Shown: positions 11,523 to 23,320 of the stretch, piece by piece
How the letters are laid out: every line of letters starts with the position of its first letter
Numbering within the stretch: position 1 is the stretch's first letter
Made by a program: the position numbers and the translations under genes
The notes under the pieces: model-generated
What the model saw: only the letters and a program-made list of their open reading frames with translations
Databases searched by the model: none
What the model was told of the DNA's origin: nothing
Assembly: GCF_030272615.1 (NCBI RefSeq)
Contig: NC_081414.1
Location: 825,682,896-825,746,895 of the forward strand
Direction: 5' to 3'
Length of the DNA stretch: 64,000 nt
Origin: Cryptomeria japonica
Lineage: Eukaryota > Streptophyta > Pinopsida > Cupressales > Cupressaceae

Positions 11523-13345
11523 ATGCAGAGTCAACAGTATCCATTGATCACGCAGGAGAACCGACCAGACTGCTTCATGTTACGACATAGACTTAGGAGC
11601 ACGGATAGAGATACATTAGCAGGACTTGGGATATACTATATCACATTCATGCCCGAGATTAGGGCAAACATAGGACTGCTTACCACATTGGCAGAGCGAT
11701 GGCATTCGGAGACCTCCTCATTCCATCTGGCGACTGGAGAGGCGACTGTGACACTAGAGGATGTATGGTGTATCCTCCGCATTCCAATTCATGGAGAGAT
11801 GGTAGAGTATGACCCAGTGATAGGGAGAGATGCTTTGTGTAGATTATTTGAGTGCGACGCAGATGATCTGGATATCATAGAGAGGGAGATTGGCTGGGAG
11901 ACCATGGCATCAGAGTATGATCGACGATATGTGGTGATAGCATGCCAACTAGCAGGAGACAGACAAGGACATGGATTCCCTATTGGATGGGGAAGAGTGC
12001 TAGAGCAGATGGCGATAGAGGGGACAATGTATGCATGGGGACCATGTGTACTTGCTATGCTATATTTTTAGCTGCATCAAATAGCATATCAGGGAGTGCA
12101 GACTTTGAGCTGTGGAGTCACATTGCTACAGGTATGGGCATTTGAGCACATAGCCATATGTCGACCGATTGCAGAGAGATAGGTATTACCACATCGACCA
12201 TATGTGTATTGCTATGGGGGAGCACTGAGACAGGGTCCGTTTGGATACATATTGTATTGGCGACACGAGCTAGACAGACTGAGAGAGTTCACATGGAGGC
12301 CATATCGTGATTGCCCTAGATGGTCAGATGATAGTGATGAGCTACCGTATTGTAGATAGGAGAGGTACCTAATTGGGCGACTAGTGAATCGCCAAAGAGT
12401 GATTGAGATGTACCTGCCAGAGAGAGTCAGATGATAGTTTGGAGAGAGGCAGGATGTACCTAGGAGGACTGCACACTTTGCCCGATCTCACGGAGAGATG
12501 AGTCAATGGGGGAGTATGATTCAGCCACACATAGCATATGCTAACTTCACACAGTTATAGCAGAGATAGTGGGATTGGAGATCAGATGTGGAGGACGCTG
12601 GGATGACAGAGGAGTATGAGAGATGGTTTGCACGACGACGACCAGTTCCATTGACAGATCCTAATATTCCAGTACCAAGGAGACAGGAGGACTTCCCACT
12701 CGCAGGAGAGGAGGAGGGAGATGATGAGGATGAGGATGAGGATGATGAGGGTGGGGATGAGGATGAGGGGGATGATGAGGATGGAGATGATGATGGGGAT
12801 GATGATCATGAGCTAGATTCAGGCGATCAGGATCCATTGCAGGATACCCATAGAGCTGGAGACAGCTAGCATAGAGGAGATGGAGATGTGCACGATGACC
12901 ATAGCGAGTCAGCATGATCACATTGCAACTTTAGAGAGAAAAAATGCCATCTTGAGGACAAAGCAAGACTAGTTCAGAGCAGAGATAGCCAGACTTACAG
13001 CGACTCAAGATACAACAGTAGCTCAGGCACAGCGAGAAGAACAGAGTCACTGAGTATATTGGGTTGATTAGGGATGCCAGTGCACGGGAGATGGCAGAGA
13101 TGCTGGTAGAGACCGGAGAGGAGATACGCCATTGGAGGACACTATATGAGAGTGCAGTCCCACCAGAGTAGAGAGCAGCTTCATATCGGGCATGATCGAG
13201 GACAGAGAGCAGGGCACGCTCTCGGAGGTCATTGAGCAGCATGGGGGTGAGTGGACCTATGAGACCACCACAGCCAGGACCAGGAGGGACATCATCCTTG
13301 AGACATGGCAGGGATGAGGAGGACAAAGGGAGCACCCAATGATAG
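11523..13345 (+). pseudogene. Antisense plant-mobile-domain (PMD) accessory gene of the Tat element
   Basis: The frame from 11523 encodes a plant mobile domain: an N-terminal LRSTDRDTLAGLGIYYITF-like block, the hallmark TVTLEDVWCILRIPIHGE, then LLQVWAFEHIA and PYVYCYGG further on. A D/E-rich run of ~45 residues (about 12710-12840) follows, then a coiled-coil-like tail with the period-7 block FRAEIARLTATQ (about 12930-13340). Frame 0 stays open to ~12869 apart from about eight stops (first TAG 12069), and the tail needs a frame change near 13050. The gene runs opposite to gag-pol, between integrase and 3' LTR. Tat and Grande elements are known to carry such accessory ORFs, sometimes antisense. 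The domain is also found in host proteins linked to transposon silencing. This copy is inactive as it stands. Confidence 0.85.
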
Positions 13346-15165
13346 AGGCACATGCTCCTTATGACAGACAGATGTAGTTTGACATTATGTAGTCAGTCTG
13401 CGGGCCATACTTAGGACAGATAGTCCAATTTTTGTAAATGATATTATTTGGATATATGATATGATATGCATCGATATGATGGGATGCAATGTGTTATGAT
13501 GTATGTTATTTTCCATGTATGGATGACTTATGCACTGTTGATGTATTATTGTGGAACATGTATGGATATATTTTTTTATGTGTTTTTGATGCATTTATAA
13601 TATGAAATGGATAAAATGCTTGATGTGATGTTTGATGTAATGCAAATGTACTAACCAATGAATGCAGGATGCATCATATGTGTTTGGGGAAATCAGAGCA
13701 CTAGACCAAACTGACTATCCGAACAGATGGAAGAAATGTTAGTAAGAAGAAAATGAGACAGAGGACAGTTAGATACGAAGAAAATCTTGCTTTCAGTAAT
13801 GCACTTTGTAGGTGAGAACCTTTATTTTAATGTAGCAAAATGGATGCGTAGCATCATGGTATTGAAGGCCAGAGCTGAAATGCAACCCTTTTTGCAAAAG
13901 ATAGACACATCACAGACAAACAACAATCACAACAAAAAAGAAAGGGACCATGAACCATCCCGGTCACTCTAAATCACTCAGTGACATCATCGAGCAACAT
14001 AGGAACATGATCGAAGCCAAAGATAAATCAGTAAAAAGATAAGATGCACAAATTCCAACAAGTCAAACAAACATCTTGATCTTCATTGTCAAAAGTTGAA
14101 AGTGCTGATAGGACGATCATGCTGTCTGGTTTCAGGGAATGCGGTACCCCGTCTAAGACAGGACACAGTCTGGTTTCGAGTATACCACACCCTGTATAAG
14201 ACCCATGATAGTAGTGACAAAGTCAAATGATATTGATGTTGATTGATTGATATGACAATTGTGATCAGTTTGAATGTCTGGTTTGAGTGAAAAAGTTCAT
14301 CTGTTAACGCATGATTGCATTAAAGCACAACGTTGTGATTAATTGTTGTTGGATGGATGCTTAGTGATCTGTCTATGAAGGGTTATTTATTGCAAAATGC
14401 TTTTTGAGTTTTTACAATTTTTTTTGTGTTCATTTTTTCAGGACTTTATTTGACTTTTTAGGGATTTTGTCAGGACATTTTTTTGATTTTTTTGGATTAT
14501 TTCAGGACATTTTCAATTTTTTAGAGATTTTTTTCAGGACATTATTTGATTTTTAGGGATTTTTTCAGGACATTATTTAATTTTTAGATATTTTTTCAGG
14601 ACATTATTTGATTTTTTTGGATTATTTCAGGACATTTTCAATTTTTTAGAGATTTTTTCACGACATTATTTGATTTTTAGGGATTTTTTCAAGACATTAT
14701 TCAATTTTTAGAGATTTTTTCAGGACATTATTCAATTTTTAAAAGTTCCAGTGATTGATCATGACAAGGGTAATGCACTCAATGCACATTTGAAAGACAT
14801 ATGTACAAGAAACCGGAGTATGCAAGACAATGATGTTGACCAATCATAGGCCTGGAACAGAACATTGGGTCAAGACAAAGATAGACATGATAAACCGGCC
14901 GAGAGAAAGCATAGCTAAAGGTCATGACAGATGACAGAGCAATGATCTTGTTACACATGGCACCTAATTGCCAGGTTTTCACCATGGTACTTGCCCAAAG
15001 TGCCTGTTTGCCAGTTTTTCACTAGAGGGCGAATCATTTTTCTTTACTTTTTTGCTCTTTTTCTTTTTTCTTTTTTTTTTTTTCACTTTTTTTGTATTTT
15101 TTTTTGCTTTTTTTGATTTTTTTGTATTTTTTCAGGATCATACTTGAAGAAGTGTTGATAGAAAA
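13346..15165 (-). other. Tat 3' region between integrase and antisense gene
   Basis: No gene is supported here. It contains a ~31-bp minisatellite (14438-14750), a T-rich run on the plus strand (about 15040-15135), and a block near 14110-14210 that is the reverse complement of the 46-bp repeat motif at 8418-8556. Small open frames (13787-13972, 14779-14985) have no recognisable content. Confidence 0.6.
14438..14750 (-). repeat. ~31-bp minisatellite in Tat 3' untranslated region
   Basis: About ten units of 30-33 bp, each with TTTTTTCAGGACATT followed by ATTTGATTTTTAGGGA or a variant on the plus strand. Hypervariable tandem repeats in this position are known for plant Tat elements and can seed satellite DNA. 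Confidence 0.85.
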
Positions 15166-16510
15166 TTATGCCCAATACTTGCGAAGGTGCATGCTGTTTA
15201 CAGGATCGGACAAAGGTTCACCTTCTGGGGTGGCAAGCTGATATGCCCCCGAGCCATAGGCTGCAGTCACTATGAAAGGCCTCAAACTTACCTTTGATGA
15301 TGTCAGTAGACTGTGCATTCTTAGGGTTTGCCTTTAAAACCAGATCTCCCACTTCGAAGTGTCACCCTTTGACCTTCTTATTATAAGAGCGACGGAGATG
15401 GTTTTGATATACTTGCAAATGTGTCAGGGCTGTCTGACGTTTCTCATCTAACATCTCAAGCTGATGCAACCGAGAGACTCTGTGCGTCTCATCATCAATC
15501 AGATGTTGCAAGGAAACATGTAAGGAAGGAATCTTCACTTCCAAGGGTAAAATGGCTTCCGCACCATACACCAAGGAATAAGGTGTTGCGCTAGTAGGTG
15601 TGCGGATAGAAGTGCGATAGGCCCATAGTGCTAGATTCAACTGTACATGCCAATCTTGACCAGCATCATTGACAACCTTTTTCAGGATCTTGATAATGGT
15701 TTTATTTGATGCTTCGGCTTGACCATTACCCTGTGGATAGTATGGACTGGAGAAACGGTGTTGGATATTAAATTTTTCATAGAGTTTCTTGACATCTTTA
15801 TTCTTGAAGAGACGACCATTATCTGTGACTATGGCAAGGGGAACCCCATATCTGCATATGATATAATTCAATAGGAATTTTGAAATTTGCACACCAGTGA
15901 TATAGGTCATGGGGATAGCCTCGATCCATTTTGTAAAATACTCTGTGGATGTAATGATGAACTTGTGTCCATTTGTAGATGTCGGGTGAATCTTGCCAAT
16001 AAGATCCAATCCCCATTGAGAAAAGGGCCACAGAGATATGATAGAATGAAGCTCTTGGGCTGGTGCATGAATGTAATTTCCATGGATCTGGCATTTGTAG
16101 CACTTCTTAACAAAATCGTGAACATCTTTTTCCAGAGTGGGCCAGTAATACCCAGCACGAATCAACTTTTTGGCTAAGCTCAGACCATTGAAATGGCCCC
16201 CACATATACCATTGTGAACCTCATGTAAAGCCATTTGTGCTTCGTCAGAATCCAAACACCTGAGGAGGGTATGGCCAAAGGAACGATGGTAAAGGGTGTC
16301 GGCAATGATGACATATTTGGCCGTCTGTCGGATGAAGGCTCGACATTGGTTAGTGGAAAGATTAGGTGGTAAGGTTTGGGATTTCAAGTATTGATATACA
16401 TCATTGTACCACGGGGAGTTAGGACCAACAAGAACGCACATCACATCTGCTGTCGGAATGTCAAAAGAAGGAACAAGCAACTGTTCAACTAAAAATTCAC
16501 ATTTGTCCAT
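15166..16510 (-). pseudogene. Tat integrase (pol C-terminal part)
   Basis: It inserts reverse-transcribed element DNA into the host genome. The N-terminal zinc domain is visible as H..H..C..C (HNGICGGHF, then CYKCQIHG). The catalytic core has the triad D (GLDLIG), D (VTDNG) and E (GQAEASNK). The C-terminal part has FEVGDLVLK. A TGA lies at 15364-15362 before that segment, and a short deletion near 15285 shifts the frame, so the conserved end (AAYGSGAYQL, then NSMHLRKY) is read in another frame to TAA 15168-15166. The upstream boundary is a TAG at 16516-16514 in the same frame as the rest of pol. The catalytic residues are intact but the frame is broken. Confidence 0.92.
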
Positions 16511-16513
16511 ATT

Positions 16514-16905
16514 CTAGGGCATATTTAACATGGAAGCGATTGTAGCCATCGCATCTGCCAACTTGTTTTGCATTCTTGGAACTTGACTGAAATGGATAGC
16601 CGTGAATTTTGTCTTGAAGAAATCTACCATATGCTTATAGGGAATAAGCTTTTCATCTTTTGTTTCGTAGTCATCATTCACTTGTCGGATGACTAATTGA
16701 GAATCTCCATAGACTTGTAAATGCATGATGTTCTAGTGGACCGCTACTCGGAGTCCTGTGACCAGTGCTTCATACTCTGCAATGTTATTGGTACAATGAA
16801 AAGTGATTCTGTAGGACTTGGGAATAGCATCACCTTGAGGGGTGACAAATAAGATGCCTGCTCCGGACACGAACTTGGTATGGGATCCATCAAAGTATAA
16901 CTTCC
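16514..16905 (-). pseudogene. Second (additional) RNase H domain of Tat pol
   Basis: This is the extra RNase H found between the RT-linked RNase H and integrase in Tat elements. Candidate catalytic residues are D in LYFDGSH, E in NIAEYEAL, D in VYGDSQLV and D in KLADAMA. One in-frame TAG (16735-16733) splits it. It shares the pol frame on both sides. The domain fixes the lineage assignment better than any other feature here. Confidence 0.9.
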
Positions 16906-18364
16906 ATTCATTAGAAGATGTGAGAGCAAAGAATGATTCATCTGAAAAATCAGTCAACATGGGATGATCATCATAAATAGGAGCCTCTCCAAGTTGATCT
17001 ACTATGACTTGTCCTTTTATCACCTTTTTCTCCATATACTCAATATCAAATTCACTGAGGATCATAACCCACTTTGCTAGGCGACCCGTCAAAGCTGCTC
17101 TGCTAAGCAAGTATTTTAGGGGATCAATTTTTGCAACCAACAATGTTTGGTGATTTAACATATAGTGTCAGAGCTTCTGTGTTGCAAATACCACTGCTAA
17201 GCATGCCCGTTCAATAGTTGAATAATTTAGCTCATAGCCTACTAGTGTCCGACTGATATAATAAATAGCTCGCTCTTTGCCGTTCTCATCCTATTGGGCC
17301 AAGAGAACTCCTAGTGCTGTTTCAGTTGCAGAAATATACAATATAAATGGCTTTCCTTCTATAGGAGGCATTAGAATAGGTGGCGACAACAAATAGTCCT
17401 TGAGAGCTTGAAAGGCTGATTGACATTGCTCAGTCCATTTAAAAGCGACACCTTTATGCAATAGATGTTGGAATGGATGACATTTGTCTACCAACTGATC
17501 TATAAAATGGCGGATTGACTGTAGCTTTCCTTGCAAACTTCTTAGTTGACAGAGATTAGAAGGAGGAGGCATATCCATTATTGCTTTAACCTTGGCAGGG
17601 TCGACTTCAATGCCTCTATGAGAAACAATGTACCCTAGTAATTTGCCAGCTGTGACACTAAAGACACACTTCTTTGGATTGAGTCTAAGCTTGTAAGTCT
17701 CCATTCGGTCAAAGATTGGGTCCAGGATGGCTAAATGACTATCTCTTGTGACAGATTTGCATAATAAGTCATCAACATAGTCCTTCATCAAAGTATGCAT
17801 GAAATCATGGAAAATTGTCGTCATCGCTCTTTGATATGTTGCGCCTACATTTTTAAGACCGAAGGGCATCACATTCCAATAGTAGGTACCCCAAGCACAT
17901 GTGAATGCAGTCTTATGTTGGTCTTCAGAGGCAATGCGAATTTGGTTATAGCCAGAGAAACCATCCATCAATGAGAGCATCTCATATCTAGCAGTCATGT
18001 CAACTATGATGTTGATATTTGGCAGTAGAAAATCATCTTTAGGGCATGCTTTATTGAGATCCCTAAAATCTGTACAGATTCTAATGCCCCCAGTTACTTT
18101 GCTAACTGGTACTAAATTTGAAATCCAGTCTGCATAATCGATGGGTCTGATAAAGCCCACATCCAGTAATTTTTTCAGTTCTACCTTGACCAAAAGAGCC
18201 ACTTGTGGATGCATCTTTCTAAGTTTCTGTTTGACAGGCTTGGCATCTTCTTTTAATGGCAAGTGATGAAGGACTAATTCTGGATCAAGGCCAGGCATAT
18301 CTGCATAGGACCATGCAAAGCTGATCTTCTTCTCAAGAAAGAAATTGACAAAATCTATCTTTTC
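16906..18364 (-). pseudogene. Tat reverse transcriptase and linked RNase H
   Basis: It copies element RNA into DNA and degrades the RNA strand. RT motifs are in order: LDVGFIRPI, RICTDFRDLNKACPKDDF, LSLMDGFSGYNQI (catalytic D), PFGLKN, and the catalytic KDYVDDLL box. The connection and RNase H follow (FKWTEQCQSAFQALK, FILYISATETALG, AIYYISRTL, YSTIERACLAVVFA). In-frame stops are TAG 18367-18365 at the front, TAG 17293-17291 and TGA 17170-17168 inside RNase H. RT itself (17291-18298) is one open stretch of 335 codons. Confidence 0.95.
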
Positions 18365-20155
18365 CTATTTTGATAGAGAAGCAGCAAAACGAATGACCTT
18401 AGGGTTGTCAGGTGTACCCAAATTGATTTCTTCGGTCATTTCCACAAGCAATGTTGATTTATCTTGACTTGATAGGGGTATGTCTACTCTTCCACCTTTG
18501 GGCACCTCAGAGAGGTTTTCACCCGCAGGTACATCTTTTATTTTTACTTTTGTGTGATCAGAGAGTGCCTTACGGTTTTCACTCAAAGACCTATTCTTTT
18601 GATTCTTTACTTTTTCTTTTCTTTTTTCATTTTGATGACTGGAAGATGGAGTTGACTCCCTAAAATATGCTGTGGAATCTAGGTCAATAGAAAATCCTGC
18701 CTTATGATCACCTTGTGGTATGCCTTCCCATAGTCTAAGGAATTCTGCAATTGCTTCGTCATTTTGAAAATAGTCCAATGTGAGTGGTTCTTGTTGGTCA
18801 TGTTGGATAAGCTGGGGATAGACGAGGGGCATGTCATCATCGATTTTAAGGAGAGAGAGGACTGAGATGGTAAAGATGTAAACATCTGTGGTATCACTGT
18901 CTGAACTACTTGTATCTGATTCGGAGCTTGGATCCCAGAATGACTCTATCCAAGCATTAGGACATGTTTTAGGAAGAGGAGTTATTTCATGTTTGTCTTC
19001 CATAGGCAAATTATCAGGGTCAACAAAAATATTGTCAAGTGTATAGGAGCTAGAAGAAAAAGAACTCCACTCCCATTCATTGGAATTAGTTTCAGGCTGG
19101 GTATCCTCAGGTGTTATTTCATCATCAGAGTCACGCCCTTTTCCACATGCGGTCACTTTGGTAGATGAGGATCCAATTCACAATGGTACAAAACCTAACC
19201 CTAAAGTTGGAGGTCGCATCTTGGGTATAACAGGTTCTAGCCTTCCATTTTTGTTCAGGCCTAAGCCACTGCAGTCGTCATATCCTTTCTTTTGCAGCAT
19301 AGTAAATCCTTTGCCATACCGTTCCACTGGCAACCTAACAGGTGGGGTCTCAGTTGGATCCTTACAAAGCCAATCTATGACATCATCATCTAAAGTTTCT
19401 TTGTCAAGTTCACCCCATCTTGTAGATGTAGTGGGAGGCTAATATTGAATAACTACCTTAGGTTCCTTTTGCAACAAATTTGGTTTGCCATATGATTTTG
19501 GAGATACTGGTAAATTCCCGATGAGGAATGTTTGATCCATTGAATATTCTCTGCATCCTTGGTCCTGTATCTTCAATTTTCCTTTGACAACATCTAACAA
19601 TTCATTAGGATCCACATAACTATGTGAGTGGGCCTCTCTATTGACTAGGACTTGCTACTGAGGGGAATCCTTTAGAGTAGCACAAAATTGAAATGGATTA
19701 GGATCTCCTGGAATTGTTATCTCAGTTCCATTGTAAGGATATTTTAAACATTGATGATAGGTGGATAGAACTGCTTTCATTGCATGGATCCATGGATGGC
19801 CAAGAATCATATTGTAAGGGAGATCAAGGTCTAAGACCTGCAAGAGAGTGTTTTCTATCACTGGACCGACTCTGATAGGTAATGTAATTATCCCTTTAGA
19901 TGGGCACTCAACATCATCATATGCTTTGATTGTTATTCTTCTAGAAGCATCAATGTCATTTTCTGTATAACCAAGGCCAATGACCGCTCTCAAGGTACAA
20001 ATATTAAGACCCGCTCCGCCATCTATCAAGACTCATCGGATTTTGCAATTATGGAAAAAGACTTCAAGTTGTAAAGGATCATTATGAGGGAGCTTATCAG
20101 GTGAGATATCATTATCAGAAAATGTGACATTTTGGGAAACAGCTAGATGTCCAAT
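18365..20155 (-). pseudogene. Tat aspartic protease and linker to RT
   Basis: The protease part (about 19655-20060) has the active-site block LIDGGAGLNI, the flap-side GIITLPIRVG and the downstream NMILGHPWIHAMKAVLS, all in the pol frame. It would cleave the gag-pol polyprotein. A ~600-codon linker rich in S, D, E and K follows to the RT, unusually long but common in Tat elements. In-frame stops are TGA 20035-20033, TAG 19657-19655, TAG 19441-19439 and TGA 19180-19178. Confidence 0.85.
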
Positions 20156-23100
20156 TCAGGCTTGAAACTGGTCAACATCAATGTCTGTTGGGACAGTGGA
20201 CTCAATTAAAGCTTTATCTTGGACTGCACGATGCATGGGGGACATGTTCAACAACTCAAGGATTGATATTTCTGCAGGTGTCTTTCCTAGATGATCCAAG
20301 AGATTATACTGACTTGCAGGAGTTGGTTTGGGAGGAGCTGCAGGAGCTCCTTTCAGGACTATTTTGGATCGACGAGTGGTGACTGCGCAAGAAGGATCTT
20401 GTCCCTTTATTCTTAGGGTGAAAACATACTCATTTGACACTCGAAAACAATTGATGACATTGTTATAACTAGTACTTGCATAATTTGTTGTTTGGGTAGA
20501 GTTTGAAGAAGATGCTTTACCCTTGTCATGATCAAGCAAAGGAGTTTTGAAAATGGTATGATCAGTGTTAGAGGTCACGTTGGGCGGATCTACCTCAATT
20601 ACTCCTTGCTCTAACAAGTCTTGAATCATATGTTTCAATTGAAAGCATGACACGGTTTTATGTCCTTTTGACCGATGGTACTCACAGTATGCATTATCAT
20701 TCCACCAATGCGGTTTTACCACTAGTTCTGCCTTGATATCTGGTAGCTTAATAAATTTTGCTTGTAGTAATTGTTTCATTACTGACTCAATAGGGTCTCC
20801 CAATGGCATAAACTGTCGAGGAGGCCCATCCCTCGATCAGAAAGGTTTGCATTGCTGGTTTTGTTGCTGGCCTTGTTGTTGATTATATTGTTGAGTGTAT
20901 TGTTGAGTATGTTGTTGGTATTGCAGCTGTTGAGTAACATTGTTCATTGGTGTTTGATTTTGTTCCATAGTTGACATATTAGGAACACTCAATTTCTTGA
21001 TTGTGAATGGGGGTTGATTTGCATTCACCGCTCTTGCATCAACAACTCCATCATTAGTGACATTCTTGTTTTTATACCAAAATCTATTTTTGTCCCCTGA
21101 ATTGTTTGTGTTGTCACTGTCTTTGTTAAGCATAATGATTCCCTTGGCTACAAGAGCAGTCTCAATGTTCATCCCTTTCTTAATGAGTTTCTCTATAGTA
21201 TTGGGACTTTTCAATTTTAGTTCATACATCATTTCTAGGACCAAATTTTGGATAAACAGATTCACTTGTTGTTCTTCAGGTATATCTAGGGAAGAACGAC
21301 TATACAAGCTTCGCCATCATTGCAAGAAAGTCACTAATGGTTCACCTTGCTTTTTCTTGGTGTTGCATAAATCTGACATGGTCACATCACTGTCGATGTT
21401 GAATGCGAAGTGAGATATAAACTTTTGAGCCAATTCAGACCAAGTCTTTATATTTCCTGGCAGATGCGAATACCAATCCATGGCTTGTCCCGTGAGACTT
21501 CATGCAAATAAGTGCATTAAATATGTTTCCTCATAACTCACTTCAGTACATGCCGTGAAAAATGCTTGAATGTGATCTTTTGGATTGCCATTCCCTTTAT
21601 ATTTCTCAAAATTAGGTGCTTCAAAATGCTTAGGGAATGGAGGCATGTATAAGCTCTTGTCAAATGGATTAGGACATAAATCCTGATCTGTATACAACTT
21701 CTTTGTTCCTTTAGTTTCTAATGCGTCAACTTGTCATTGCAACTTCTCAAGCTGTTGCGCAATTGTATCAGATTTTGGAGGTCCTTCATTAATCCCGGTG
21801 TGTACTCTTTGTCGATACCTCATGTTTCCAATCGGTTGTTGATGCTCTGAAATGGCCGTTTTTGGTGTCTCTGACATATAATGTTCTTGGTACATCTCTT
21901 GTTGTTGTGGTTGTGCCATGCCTTGATATTGACCTTGTTGCTGTGCTTCTTGTAGCCTAGGTTGATGTTGCAATTGAGGGTGTTGTTGATATTGCACAGG
22001 CGCCAATTGCGGTTGTGAAGTATGATAGCCTGTTTGTCTTGGCACATATTGAGGCACATGTTGTTGTTGATGCTGACGAATCAGAATTTGTTGACTTTGT
22101 GCCAATTGTTGTCGCGGTGTAAATCCCATCATTTGCAAAAAACTTTGTTTGGGTGGTTTTTGTTGTTTCTCCTTAAGATGGGGTATGGCACTTGCATTAA
22201 CTTGCTGTGTTGTTTGTCCAATCCATTGTGATGGTTGCAAGTTTTCATTAACTTGTAATGGGGCAGAAGGCGGTGCAATTTGTTGTCGAATGCGATATAG
22301 TTGTTGTTGTACATTGCTTGTTTGCACATTCGATTGTACCTTTTGTGTATTACTCAATTGTTGCAACAATTGTTGTTGGTGTAAACCACTATCCGTAGCT
22401 CTTTGTGTCGCCATTATCGAAGGATCTGTCGCAATAGTGTTTGGCAAATATATTGAGCTTAATGGGACATAAGAACTTTGTTGCATCGTGGAATTGTTTT
22501 GGACATTGGTGATATCAGGCATTCCAATTGTGAAGCTTTCTTGCATCTTAGATTTTGATCCAATTTTATGCATGTAAGGAACCACTTCTTGTTGAGGGAT
22601 AGTTGTCAATATTTGCGTGGTCTTCATTTGATCTTGTGTTACAGGTGTTGTGTTGAATAATGGATTATTTATTTTCTCAAATGGTGACTTTTGAGGAATA
22701 GTCACTGTCAATGCCTTTGAAGCACATTTACTCATCAAGGTAGATTGAGTTTCTTGTTGCGTATTTTCTTCATTTGGATGCGGAGAGAAACTTAACAGCT
22801 CACCGCCTTGTTGTTTTTGCACATTGATTTGCTCACTTGAGGAGGTCACATTACTCATCATGTTAAGATATTTTTGTGGGAACATCTTAAAGACCTTTTT
22901 CAAGAATTTATCCATCTTTTTTGTCAACTTTGGATCTTGAAGGAACATATCAACATCATCAGAAGCATCAAAATCTGATGAAGAATCTAGTTGGACATTT
23001 GGATTCATTTCTTGTTGAATGCCTTGATCTGAACCAAATCCTTGTGAAAGAGTTTGTTCCTCGTGTAATGTTTGAATTTAATGTTGCAGGTTTGGTTGAT

Positions 23101-23320
23101 TCCAATCGAAAGGTGCATTTCCTCTTGGTGCTGGTGGAACACTCCCATGTCCTGGTTTCATAGGTACAAACACTGGTTCATATAATGGAGGTGGTCCAAG
23201 TTGAACCATTCCATATGCTGGTAGTGATGTGTTTGATAAACCTTCAATTTGTACTGTTTGACTAGTTTGAAATTGTGAATTTGATATGTTGTCAATGGGT
23301 TGATACGTTGGTTCGCCCAT
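20156..23320 (-). pseudogene. Tat gag (capsid and nucleocapsid)
   Basis: The frame starts at ATG 23320 (MGEPTYQPIDN) and stays in the gag-pol frame throughout. The first ~540 codons are a Q/N/P-rich low-complexity region. The retrotransposon gag domain follows (FEKYKGNGNPKDHIQAFF, then AMDWYSHLPGNIKTWSELAQ, about 21430-21650). The nucleocapsid carries the Tat-type CEYHRSKGHKTVSC knuckle (CX2HX4HX4C, about 20690). In-frame stops are TAA 23080, TGA 21736, TGA 21502, TGA 21319, TGA 20839 and TGA 20158. Gag would form the virus-like particle. I chose 23320 because it is the first ATG in the frame and follows a stop-rich leader. Confidence 0.88.

Noticed and set aside
12582-12921. Minus-strand I/L-rich and H/P-rich frames
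   Set aside because: Shadows of the D/E-rich GAT/GAG run of the plus-strand mobile-domain gene.
15040-15135. Poly-T run as a possible reverse A-tail of a retroposon
   Set aside because: It is an interrupted T-rich low-complexity run inside the Tat 3' region, next to the T-rich minisatellite, with no target duplication.
21820-22472. N/H/K-rich and C/L-rich frames in the gag region
   Set aside because: Other-frame readings of the glutamine-rich gag N-terminus. They have no homology or start support.
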